From contig JAKJHU010000030.1 in the NCBI GenBank assembly GCA_022316685.1, positions 12,909,360 through 12,973,359 of the forward strand: 64,000 nt of DNA. The letters are read 5' to 3'. Shown here piece after piece: positions 13,701-26,400 of the stretch (position 1 is its first letter; each line of letters starts with the position of its first letter). The DNA comes from Progne subis subis (lineage: Eukaryota; Chordata; Aves; Passeriformes; Hirundinidae). The notes beneath the pieces were generated by a model. The model was not told where the DNA came from, made no database searches, and worked only from the letters and a program-made list of their open reading frames with translations. The position numbers were made by a program, and so were the translations under genes.

Positions 13701-16700
13701 ATAGTTGATAGTGGAGCATAAATTTCTATACAGCTGAGGCTGATGAAGCCTCTCAAACAAGATGTTGGATAATGATCTATAATCATTAGAGTTCTTCAGG
13801 CTCTGTTTACTAAACATATAAACCATAAGATTTTGGACAATTTTGTCCTTAGGTTGTTTGTTTTTGTCAGTTATTTTCAGGCATATCAAAATCAAGTCAT
13901 TGTTTCTATGTTAATCACAGGAACAACAACAGGTGGAGGTGTGTTTACAGGCTCGAGTAGCCATTGCATGGTGTCAAAACCAAAAACGGCATTTTACAAA
14001 ATAGCCCTAGGATTACTTTCCTCCCTACATGTTGCAAACCACAACACTCTGCTCTTCCTTTTCCATTTTCTCCAAGCTCTGCCACCATTACTGATGTATC
14101 CAGCATGACAGAATTAAGCACCCCAGAGCATCACGACCCCTGACACCAGAAGAGAAACCATCTTGGATCCCAAAGCAAAGAAATATTCTACCTTTTAAAT
14201 TTTTCTCTTCAGGTGCTCCCAAGTTTATTCAGTACAGTAAGGCACAGAAGGGGAATGTTCTCCTTAATGCTGAATTTGGATCAGAAAGGATGCCAGTGGA
14301 CTCTCAACACTTACGGCTGAATCAGCCCATGGTTACAAGCAGGATGTATAACCTGCAGTCCAACCACAGGATCTGTGACTCTACAGATAATGAAAATTGG
14401 TTGTAGATCTGGCCACCTTTTGATGAACAGTATTTCAGCATGTTATCTGTGCTCCTTACAGTCTGTTGACATTTAACTACTAACATCTGAAGAGTAAGAA
14501 AATGAAGGTTATGCAAATCTCCAAGGAAATTACTTGGAGGCCAAATAGACAATGCACAAGACAAAGGTTTCCTGACTAGTGCTCCTCTCAAAGAACAGAA
14601 TATTTATGGATATTTTTCATGGTTTCCTTGTAAAACGTTCATGCCCTTGGAAGCATTTGTTTTGTGACTTTTATGTCTGGACAATGTGGCCTAGTTTTTT
14701 TTCTTCCTTGCCTACAGTCATTTCTTTAAGCCTGATTCAATGAGAATTAACATGCACAATAGACACTCTGCTTCATTAAATCTCCATCAGCAATGAAACT
14801 GCTTGAAGATTTTTCAGTGAAACTGGTTTGATAAATACTGATTCGCTAAAACCCAAGTTTTTTGTGGTAGTACATCAGTTTTGATGGATTGCCTGTTAAG
14901 TTAGGTTTTCTAGCTCCAGGACATCATTCCTGGTCCAACACACGGGAAGACATAACTGATTAACACAAACTCTTGTAATAAAGCAATATAACCTTAAGTC
15001 TCTACTGCAAGCACTGGTTTGAACTAGGCAGAGAAATAATTAAAATCTGGATGTCCTATATTTTGAGTAAGTGTTTTCATTTACCAAATTTTTAGATCCA
15101 TTAAATCCAATTCTTCACAGTATTTTCAGGGGGCTTATGACTGTCATGGAAGGTGGGGTGGGGGTGGGAGGTGGGGGTCGGGGAAGAGAAGAGTCTTGAT
15201 TTATTTTCTAAAGTGGAATGAAAACATTTGTAAATGATCACACCACTGTCAGAAAAATGTTCCCTGCTTAGTCCCAGATAGTAACTGAAGTAGTTAAACA
15301 AATGGTTTCCTCTCTCACTCACTCTTTACCCCTCTTTATCCCTGATAAATAACAAACAGGTCACTGTAAGTCTCTCAGTACTGTGGAACAGATAGCATCA
15401 TTCATGTCAGTTTGGCAACGTTTCCCAAAATGCCTCCTCCAACCCTAAGTACACTAGCTTCCCACTCCTACGCTCTCTCTTCTTGCTCTTACATTGACCT
15501 TCTGCTCACAAAATGGAAAGTGAGGAGAAGAAAAAGTTAAATAAAACAGATTTACAGTGTACAAGTCAGAGGCACAGTGCCCAATGCAAATCACAGAGGA
15601 ACAAGTTTATTTCGGGTATGACTCTACTCAACAAGAGTTTTTTCTTTTCCTCTAGCTGTGTGTACCCGTTATCAAAGCCACATTTGACTGGGTAAGTTAG
15701 ATGACATTCTTTAGGACAGAGACCACTATTTATTTCTGAAAAACACTGTATACAGTTTAACAACAACACAAAAGGTGTTTTGGAAAGGGGGACAGTCTGT
15801 GAGCAGGCTAGAAAGAAAAAGGAAGAGGAGTATCTTGACCCTTCTTGGGACTTTGGCCAACATCTTTTCACAGATGAAAGCCTGAAGTCAGAGCCTTTTA
15901 CAGAGCACTTTTACATCAGTACTGCTACTTACTCTGTATGCCCAAAGGCTGAAACATAACTAGGGAACCAATATTCTCTTAAATAATGAGAAAAGCCTCT
16001 TCAAAGCTATTAACACAGGAAATACATTTTTTCCTAGAATGGAAAGCAAACACCCTCTCACATACAACGTAGCTCAAAAGCCTAGTTCAGCTTTTTGAGT
16101 AGCTGTCTCATTGTCTGAGAAACCAGAAATTAACAAAATTCCTGGAAATATTACAAATAGTCATCTCCCCTTTCTTTTCTGCCAGGCTACATTGAACATC
16201 CTCCTCTTCACAGTTACTGTGCTCTCCTTAAGAGAATGATAGAGTTTTTTCTGGGAAGGGATTGCACACAGATAGGCATCTGTCAAAGCTCCTTCCAAAA
16301 GGAAGGGTGCCTGCAACTTGTTCCTCCATCCAGGAGGACTCCTACGCAGGTTTCAGGGTCCCAGCACCCAGCTGAACACATGAAGGTTACCTCAGGATTC
16401 AAACCAGCTGGAGTTTCCTCTGGACAACCCAAAGGTAACGTTCTGTTGGGATCTGTGTTACACCACTGTCCCAATATATGGCCTCTCCCAGTGCCTGGGA
16501 AGAGTGATATGGGAGAATGCAGTCACTCGAGCTCATATTGCTCTGTGTCTTTTGTGCTGAAGTTCGTCCCTTCTGTACTGTGTCTACCAACGTGATCTGG
16601 GTTGGAGCTAGAATTGTGGAGCTATCTGTAAGCATAAACCCATCATTTGTGAGTTTCAGGCTAAAACATCCATGGGTAATGTCAACCCTTCATTTTCTGC

Positions 16701-17288
16701 TCTGGGGACTGTGGATACCTGGCACCCAAAAGGTGAGATATAGCACCAGTGATTTCTACCCACAGTGGACTGGCAGCTCGTCTGTTGTCTCTAACAGTCT
16801 CCTTGGTGGAAAGCTTTTATGGAAAGCTATCTCTACATGTTATATGCAGTCTGCATTACTTTTCCAGCACACAAGCAGCCAAAAGTATCCTATAACTAAT
16901 TAGTACACACTTGGATACAATACCAAAGTCTTTTGTCTCTTGAGTAAGTGAAAAGCTGGGCATGGAGAATCAGTGCCGAGAGGAAAAAAATTACATGGGA
17001 GATATTCCCATGTGTTGGAGAAATTTTCCAGGGCAAAAGCAGCGAAATGTCTCACAGATAAGAGATAAATTGGAATAAACAGCTGTCAGTGTTAAATAAA
17101 TATTCTGGATAATGTGCAGGACAGAAATAACTACAACATCGTCAAACTCCTTTCTTCACTTTATTTAGCTCTTCTTGCATATAGCTCCCAAGCTTTCCAC
17201 TGCTCCAGTTAGTGAAGCATTTATTTTTGAGTCAGCTGCATTTCTTAAGACTGTAACAACGAAAGGCATTTCCTGAGAAACTGCAAGG
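7791..17288. other. Intergenic, region upstream of COLEC10
   Basis: AT-rich, with a T run of about 20 at 9431-9450, a very AT-rich patch at 11040-11120 and the G-rich tract at 15152. The COLEC10 promoter and 5'UTR should lie in the last few hundred bases, but no clear TATA box, CpG island or initiator is visible. Confidence 0.55.
15152..15184 (+). other. G-quadruplex-prone G-rich tract
   Basis: Six G runs, five of them of three or more, separated by one to three bases (GGTGGGGTGGGGGTGGGAGG then TGGGGGTCGGGG). This satisfies the usual G4 pattern on the + strand. About 2.1 kb upstream of the COLEC10 start codon; any regulatory role is unknown. Confidence 0.75.
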
Positions 17289-17436
17289 ATGAGCAGCAAG
17301 AAAGAACAACAGCTAAGGAAATGTGGGACCCTTGTAGTGTTTTTTCTCTTGCAAGTTCAGATTTTTGGTTTTGATGTTGACAATCGACCTACAACAGATG
17401 TCTGCTCAACACACACAATTTTACCTGGACCAAAAG
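17289..17436 (+). CDS. COLEC10: COLEC10 coding exon 1: signal peptide and first Gly-X-Y
   Basis: Encodes residues 1-49 and the first base of Gly50. The ATG at 17289 is chosen because the reading runs straight into a charged N-terminus (MSSKKEQQLRK), a hydrophobic core (TLVVFFLLQVQIFG) and then DVDNRPTTDVC, which parallels the human protein. Cys39 is the N-terminal cysteine used for oligomer disulfides in this family. The exon ends at a GTGAGG donor at 17437. A 12.2 kb intron follows. Confidence 0.93.
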
Positions 17437-20400
17437 GTGAGGAATTATCAGGTTGCTAATGTTAAGACCAGTACTGATAAAGGCTGATTTTTTATCAGTA
17501 GAGACTTGGAGGGCTTGTGGCATGGGCTGGGCGTGAAAGATGCGAAATATTTTAGACTGTACAACAGCTAGTAAACTCTAACTGTAATGGGGGGAAAATG
17601 CAGAAGCAAGGAATTTAAATTTTCATTTCTTTAGTTCCAGGAACAGTGTCACCTATTTTCATATAAGTTAGAGGAGTCTTTTTCATCTTTCTCCAACCGC
17701 ACAAATCTTCTGTTATTTCTTTTGCTTGTCACACAATGAAAACAGCTAACAGATACAAACTGAGGGACTTGTTTAAAAGTAGGCATCTATTGTGAACTGT
17801 TAATGGTCTGCTTTGCATCTACAGATAGGGAGAGATATAGAGTACCCAAAATGACCAAAGTGCCATTATTTTCAAATATTTACCTGTAATTACAGCTCTG
17901 CTACATTCATCAGACCTGATCCAGTAGCTCTTGTTAATTAAACAGGACCTTTACTACAGATTTCAACAAGAACTAGATTAAGTCTGGCATGTACAGGACT
18001 TTTATCTTCTAAACACTTTGCAAATATCTGAAACCAAATTTTCTGCATTAACTTACTTTTTCTGTAACACAACTAACATCAGTGGAATTGCCTGAAGGGT
18101 ATCTTATTAGGTCCATGACATACAAATCTATCTTGCAGTGACAGATCTGAAATATATATTCCACACCATGGCTATTGCAGTTTCAAACTATTGCTTTCTT
18201 CTTAGTAATTCATTTTATTTTTCTATAGGCTACAAACTAAGAGAAAAAAATGCAGCTTATTTAAATTTAAAGCAGAAAAAAATATTATCAAATCAAGAGC
18301 ATTGCTACAAACTCATTTGTTTTTATGATGGATTATTCAAGTGCATACTGCTTAAAGGAGTATTTTTTAATCAGGAAATTAATTTCTTTATGATTGCAAT
18401 CCAAGCTTAAACATTTGCTGCCACAGCATAAATACAGAGAGATGTAATGATCCCCAAGGGAGCTAGTGGGTGTTGGTTTAGTTAGTATTGAAGCAATGGC
18501 AGGCTGGAGAACAAAGTTCGACAGAATTGTGTTTAACAAGTCACAAAGCTAACGAGGGGGTCTCGTGACAACACAGAGTAGCTAGGACTCCAGCTGGCTT
18601 CTGTGGTCTACCTTGTACAGGAAGCATTTGAAGGGTAGATATTATTATTCTTTGTAAGTGCGGCACTGAGAAAGCCTTTAGTCATTACCAGTCCTGTTCT
18701 TCCTGGCTGACATCAAGACACAAGATGAGACCAGCCGTTTATTGGTACAGCTCAATCTACTACTTTAGATCACCATCCCCAAGATCCATGATTGGTAGAA
18801 GGAATATTGAGTATAAATCACCTCCAAATTACTGGCTCATATCCAGTAATCAAATACATTTTGGAGACTATGATATGATCCTGTAGATTAATTTCAGTTC
18901 CTACCAGAGCTGAGCTCATTCAGGGCAGTTACAAGTAGCCCTTAATGGCACTGGTTGTTTTAACTTCCAGTCATCTGGGCAATTAAAGACCAAGCAGGCT
19001 GAATGTATGAACTACCCTGTTACTCCTCAGACACCCCTTGCAGTCAAGGATGAAACATGCTTACCTAATATGCCAGAAGAAAGTCTGTCCTGCTGTCAGT
19101 TTTCCTCCATCCATCTTATGTCTGTGACTCAGAGCATATGATCCCAAGCTTATGACCACAGCCACAGGCAACACTTCGCTGTTTAAACTCTAATCTTGAT
19201 AATGGACAAGCCTCTGTAGCTGATGTAGTTTTTACTGCCTGTGCTACATCTCATGCCCCTTCATCTACTGTTCTCTTAAAAATGGTTTTTGACTCATCCT
19301 GAACATGTTTTACCCCCTCACCTCCCCCTGCTCAGCATCTCAGGTATGGTAAAACACGGTGGTCTCCCAGAAGACAGAGGTGCTGATCTCACACACTACA
19401 TTGACCAGCTGTTTCTACCGCCACAGGTTAGAAACCTGTTGTGGAAACTTCCTCCTTCCATGAGAACATGGAATTGTCTAATGGGCCAAAGCAACCAGAA
19501 GTGCAAGGAATTAAAAGGTATTCAATAGCTGTAAGACGTCCTACACTGTCCCACCTGACTTATCCCAGTGCAAGGCACAAATGATCCTATAGGCTAGATC
19601 CACTCTCTGTGTGCTGCAAGTATGATGGACCCCGGTGCTGTGCAGCAGAGATAGAGACTGCTGTTTCCACCACACGGTACAGTGGAGAGGAGAGCACTGA
19701 GGGAGAAGTGGGGGGCCTTGGACAGTTCAGAATTTATAACCCTTTCTTGCCTGCACTACTGGAGGCTGCATGACTCAATCCTCTAGGCATTCACAGTTGC
19801 TACAGGAGCAAGCTCTCAACCTCTTCTCACGCTCACCCTGAAAATCACTTGTTCAAGAATAGTTGTGAAGATAGGCCACTTACACAATCCACATGTAATT
19901 TGTGCAAGTTACTTTGTGCACACAATGTTCTTCCCCTTCAAAGACACCTCTTTGTTATGCTCATACCTGAGATGTCATGAGAGAATTATGACATGAGCTG
20001 TGGGATTTAAAAAAAAAGGGTCATACCAGGCTGATTATCAGAAAAGTCTTCAAACAGCCTGTGACAGTCCCACCAACTCCCAGAAAGCATGAGGCAAAAC
20101 CAGAGGCCATTGTGTACAACAGTAAGAGCTAGAAAATACTCTGGAAGACTGCAGTCTCCCAGAAGAGAAGGAATGCAGTGAATGTCCTGTTGGGCTTCCA
20201 GTGCCCGGTGTGACGACCCCCGCGGGTTCCAGCCCCGCCTCACCCAGTACCAGGCGCTCAGGTGCTGTGTCCCCCCCCAGCTGCTGGTTCTCCTCGCTGG
20301 GACAGGCAAATGAAACCTGAAGCCTGTTTGCCAAGAGTTATGCCAAGAAATTTGCCAAATGCGCACTCCAGAAAAATAGAACATTAAAAAGAATAAAATA

Positions 20401-23400
20401 AGAGAGAGGCAAAAATTGACAATCTTCTCAATTTCCTTTTCTAGGCAACACTCAGGTGTCTTCTCAAAAAGAAGGGATTATTTTCAATGAAAAGAGCCCA
20501 CTGCAATGGCTGTCTTGTACTGCCTTCCTGAAAAACTATTTCAGGTACACAGCCAACTGGCTTATATGGCAGTTAAAAACAGAAGTGTGTGAGGCATTTT
20601 CTAGAATTCTTAATGAAATACCCTAAGAACACCCCTGCATCTCTTATCCCTCCCCCAAACACTGGGGGAAAAAAAAAAAAAAAAAAATCCGTGTTTGTAA
20701 CTAGTGATTTTTGATGTTTGACTTGAAATGTTAGGAACAACTTGGTTCTAGCTGGACTGTTATGGCACAAGAACTCCGAAAACTTACATTAGGTAACACT
20801 GATTTACAGCTGAGTAACTGGGGCAATATAGACCATGTTCTGTATTTCATTGATTTCTTGAATCCAAAGAGAACCAAGAAATGAAACAATTAATTTTCCA
20901 GGGAAGCCAGGTTCTTGGCCTAACAAAAGTGGTCATGGCCCTGTTGCTTAAATTCTCCCCTTCCAAGCCTGGAAGCAAAGCAGGCTGGCTGTGACTGCTG
21001 CTGAGAAAGGGTCTGTGCCTGTGGGCAGGCAGCAGCTAACACAGGGAGAGCAGGGCACAAGCTGCTGGTTGTTGCCTGGTGGTGTCAGGAGGATCAGGCT
21101 CTGCTCCCCTGGACTCTGCCTTTGAGGGGGGTCCCAGCTCTGTCCTTTCTTTCAGCCTGCTCTCCCCTAGACACTGCATTGATCAAGCTTTGATCTGCAA
21201 TGGGAATTTTAAGTGGGCTGTTCACATAGATGAGACAGGAGTTGACCTGCTCTGAGTAAATCAATAAGCAACAACGTGAGGGTAGAAATAAGCAGAGGAA
21301 GACCCAAAACTCTGACTTCAGAACTCCCATTAAATATGTGAACAGGGGTTGGCACTGCAGAAGCTGGTTTCACATGGATTCATGGGATCTCAGCACTTCA
21401 GAAGACTGGCTCTAGATCTTGCTATCTGTCCCTGATCCAGTTCATTTTCTTTGAAATCCAGACACAAGAACTTTGAAAGTCTTGAATCAGGTCCAGGTTG
21501 AGAAACTGGAATGAGATGAAATCTAAAGAGCATCGGGAGTTTCCCATAGCAGTTTAGATGTAAAATGTTTCGTTATCATTATTTCTGACAAATGATGCTT
21601 ATAAACTCTGTGACATTGGCTAGTACCTCAAAATAGCATTTACTGTGGTCACCAGTATATCAGTCCACTTCTCAGCTTTAATTGCACTTACGCAGTTCCA
21701 CTCCTGGAAAATCTCAAACTCTTTCAGAAACCAGATATGCTGCTATCCACGTTGCCTTCCAAAAATATAAAATGCCTTACCACATCCTATAGTTGTTCAA
21801 ATCTATAACTAAACTTCCCTCTTAGTGCCTCATTTTTGATCTGAAGAGTCCTTTAATTTCAACACATAGTTCTATTTTTCATGGCTTCTAGAATTCCTCA
21901 TTTTAGCACACAGTAAGTTTCTGGAGATTATCAGCCTGAACTGAAAAGCATATATGTGGGGACTTAAATACATAAATTGAAAAGACAGTGGGTCTGTTTT
22001 TCTTACCAATGTCAGTCTGATTCCTCACTGAAGCCACCATAATTCGTGGGTCTCTGAGATCATGTCAGAATGGCAGTGCAACAGGCTGGGAAAATCGAAT
22101 CAGGCAGACCAAGCAAAAGGAGAATTAAGAATGATTGAAATTATTTCTGTGTTATTAAAGAAATAATGTATATTCCATTCATGCACAAAGGCCCACACTT
22201 TCAAATAATGCAAGTCAGCAGAGGTTCACTGAGCCTACTGAAGGCTTGGGTATGCCTCATACAATGCAATAGGAGAGGAGGGTATTTTTAATGAATTCAA
22301 TAGCTATTTATAAGTAGAAAAGCAATCAGAGGATTTTTATTTTTTTTTTTAAGATTCTTTTTATTTTACAAGGGAAGGGCTTGTGTTGTCTAATATGAAC
22401 CCAAGTGAAGAAAGATAACCTGTGTAAGAATGGTGCATTTGTAGGAACCCTGCATGTTCCCACAGGACATCTGGGAGGGAGATTACGGGTGCAGTTTCAC
22501 ACTACAGCTGAGCATCAACTCAACTCAGGTTTTCTGACAAAAAGCAGGAGGTCAGACGTCTTTTTCTTCCAATCTGACCATGTGGTCCCTGCTTCACCTT
22601 GTGCTGGCTCAGCTGTTTCACAGAATCACAGAATATTCTGAGTCAGAAGGGCCCCACAGGGATCATTGAACCCGGCTCACATGAACAGCCCATCTGGGGA
22701 TAGAACCCATGATAGGACCCACAGGGATCACTGAACCCAGCTCACATGAACAGCCCATCTGGGGATAGAACCCATGATAGGACCCACAGGGATCACTGAA
22801 CCTGGCTCATGAACAACCCATCTGGGGACAGAACCCATGATAGGACCCACAGGGATCACTGAACCTGGCTCATGAACAACCCATCTGGGGACAGAACCCA
22901 TGATAGGACCCACAGGGATCACTGAACCTGGCTCATGAACAGCCCATCTGGGGACAGAACCCATGATAGGACCCACAGGGATCATTGAACCTGGCTCACA
23001 TGAACAGCCCATCTGGGGACAGAACCCATGATAGGACCCACAGGGATCACTGAACCCAGCTCATGAACAGCCCATCTGGGGATAGAACCCATGATAGGAC
23101 CCACAGGGATCACTGAACCCAGCTCACATGAACAGCCCATCTGGGGATAGAACCCATGATAGGACCCACACGGATCACTGAACCTGGCTCATGAACAACC
23201 CATCTGGGGACAGAACCCATGATAGGACCCACAGGGATCACTGAACCTGGCTCACATGAACAGCCCATCTGGGGACAGAACCCATGATAGGACCCACAGG
23301 GATCACTGAACCTGGCTCACATGAACAGCCCATCTGGGGATAGAACCCATGATAGGACCCACAGGGATCACTGAACCTGGCTCATGAACAGCCCATCTGG

Positions 23401-26400
23401 GGACAGAACCCATGATAGGACCCACAGGGATCATTGAACCTGGCTCATGAACAGCCCATCTGGGGACAGAACCCATGATAGGACCCACAGGGATCATTGA
23501 ACCTGGCTCATGAACAGCCCATCTGGGGACAGAACCCATGATAGGACCCACAGGGATCACTGAACCCGGCTCACATGAACAGCCCATCTGGGGACAGAAC
23601 CCATGATAGGACCCACAGGGATCATTGAACCCGGCTCACATGAACAGCCCATCTGGGGATAGAACCCATGATAGGACCCACAGGGATCACTGAACCTGGC
23701 TCATGAACAACCCATCTGGGGACAGAACCCATGATAGGACCCACAGGGATCATTGAACCCAGCTCACATGAACAGCCCATCTGGGGACAGAACCCATGAT
23801 CTCCGTGCAGTCAGCAGCAGGCTCCGGCCAAAGCAAGCTCTTCGCTGGGCTGCTTCAGCTCACTCACTAACGATGTGTATCTGCCTTATTGACATTCCTC
23901 TGTTTAGGGAGATGAATTTCTTCGAAATAGGGTCAAAAGAGTGCCCAACATCAGGCAGAGGGGAGAGGGGTGTGCAGGACAGTGCTGGGAACTGAGGGGA
24001 GGAGGAAGGACAGGGAACGGAGCATCACGTCAGGCAGCTGATGTCAAGAAATCCTGTCCTCATCAGCCAAATGCAGCATGAAAGCAAGAACGCACACAGT
24101 TATGGGAAATTTGCTAAGGATCTAAAAGACACTGAAAGTGAAATTAGAGGAAAATTTGAGTCTTTCCATTGACGTAACTGTGACGCGCTCATGCTTTGGA
24201 AATACAAACTGGGCTGTGTTTGCTTATTTCTTAAAGTCTGTGACTCCCCCTGGTGACAAACTCTCTCCGTAGCTATTGTGCATGCCCAAGTGCCGCGAAG
24301 GCTCTCCCAGCTCAGGGTGACTCAATGTCCAGGCTGCAGAGCTAATCCTGTGGTTTTCTGTAAGGTTCTCCCAGGAGGGCAGGCATTCAGTTGCTCCTGT
24401 AGGGTTCTCAAGACTTCAGAATTATGCTCATCTCCTTCTCCTTTTAGTTTAATGCCCAAGAGAAGCAGAAATCACCTGTACTCTTCTCATTCTGTCTCTG
24501 GAGGTGGGAAGGGTCCATCTGCCACCTCAGGTGGAACTAAGAGCATGAAACATGGAGCTCAGCAGAAGTGTGTCCCGTGTAACAAATTCCATACAAGGTC
24601 TTTGTGGTAGGGCATTGGATATGCCTAGGAATGGTAAATGCATCTAAGGCAAGCAGTGCAAAGCCCCTTGCCTTGCTTGAGAGTACCACCATGTGGTATT
24701 CTTATCAAGATTAGACATCCTTCCTCCCTCACAGTGAATTAGTCATTAGGCCTAGGGCTTTTTTTGGTTGGTAGTGGGATTTTTTCAATTCAGAGTATCT
24801 GGTGTAGAAGGACAGCTGTGATGTAGCCCAGCATAAGCGATGTTTCTATCATCTGAAAGAGTGGGCATGCCCTGGATCCTGGAGGGATTCATACCCACAA
24901 AAGAGAGGATGAGAGAGCGCTAACATTTCTGTAATATTTTTGCTCAGGAGTCAGGAACTGAAGCTGACTTGAGGCCATGGCACACCAGCACACCTGACAA
25001 AGTGGTCCCAGGGAGTCTCCTAGCATAGCCCCAAGTGTGCTGAGAGGTACTCATGCGTAAGCCCAGTTCAGAGTCTCCCCCCAGCTTTAGCCTTTAGGCA
25101 GCCTGCAGACATGCTGTCAGCCCAGATGAATGTGGGCTCTGTAACCCCTAGGAATTACACCCAGGTTCTCCAAGAACCATGGCCAGCCCTTGATTACAAG
25201 ACTTGGAGAGTCACTAAATATATGTGAAGAATGTCTATGAACATGAAAACATCCTCAGTTCATTAATACAAACCAGATAGATTGCCTACAAAAGATTCAG
25301 CCGGGAAATCTAAGTCACTTGAAGGTCAGTAAATTCCTACTAATTAAATTCTTACCAAAGGTAACCTCTCAACATTTAGTTATTTTGTGTTATTTAGTCG
25401 AACTCAAAAAAAGACAGCTTCTTTCAACTGCCTAAAAAAATCCTGCTGGTGATTATTCCTTCAGCATTTTCCTGAGCTTGTTTACAAGCTTGTCTGCGGT
25501 TCCATCTCAATTACAATTAAAATTTTCTAATGGTTGCGAAATTTACTTCTCTTGGCTTCTGCTCTTTTGCCTTGCACTGTCCCAAGCTGGAAGAGTCTAG
25601 TAATTTACTGCTTCAGGTGTTTCTTTTAGCAATCTGGTATTTCATATCTGTGACACAGAAGAAACCAATCAACTTGCAGAAATACTAACAAGGCTGAGAA
25701 ATAGTCTTACTTCAGTTAATGACTCCAAGTGCTTCTTCACCCATGCTTCAAATGCCAGTGCAGTACATTATCTGACACCCCTGAGACCAGAGTTTTAAAG
25801 TGACAATCTGCTAATTAGGTCAGAATTTAACCTGACACTGGCCTAAATGCAGACCAGTGCAAAGGAGAGGTTAACCTCTAGGTATAGATAACAAGGATTT
25901 GAGGTCAGGGCTTAGAAAATTCATGTTGCACAAACCACAGTGCTACAGAACTGGAAGATAAAAAAAAAAAAACCAAAAAACAAGGGGGGTGCCTAATGCA
26001 GTGGGATGGCTTGTCCACATGAAATCTCAGAGGAAAGAGAGGGATACTTACGGTAAACTAAAAATAAAGCAAACTCAAGCCCTGCCCAAAAGTCAGCCAA
26101 CTCTGTTACCTGGTTGCAAATCATAGCAAGACCACGAGAGGGAAGCACAACCCAAGAGTTCACGTTTCGTGCCAAAATTTGAGCTCAGCCGATAGCAGCT
26201 GAAGGAGGACACGTCATGTCAACAGGCAATGGGCTTAGTCTAGATAAGCAGGAGTATGGTTTGTTTTCCGCAGGCAAAGGAACCGTCCTCAGCCACTTCT
26301 ATACCAGACCCAGAATTACAGCATATTTTACACAAAGGAATTCATTGCACAGGGAAAGGCTGGACATGAAAATCCTCCCCCATTTCTCTTCCTTGTCAGA

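Noticed and set aside
1..17288. Exons of TNFRSF11B on the minus strand, expected from synteny
   Set aside because: No cysteine-rich TNFR repeat or death-domain-like frame was found in any of the minus-strand frames; the gene probably lies outside the window.
20222..20238. tRNA gene
   Set aside because: Only a T-arm-like hairpin is present; no acceptor stem, anticodon arm or A box at the right spacing.
22728..23587. Repeated protein frames (PGSVIPVGPIMGS) on the minus strand
   Set aside because: They are translations of the 63-bp minisatellite, broken whenever a 65-bp unit occurs; no start, promoter or family.
22655..23800. CRISPR array
   Set aside because: Units are contiguous variants of one sequence with no unique spacers, in a vertebrate genome.
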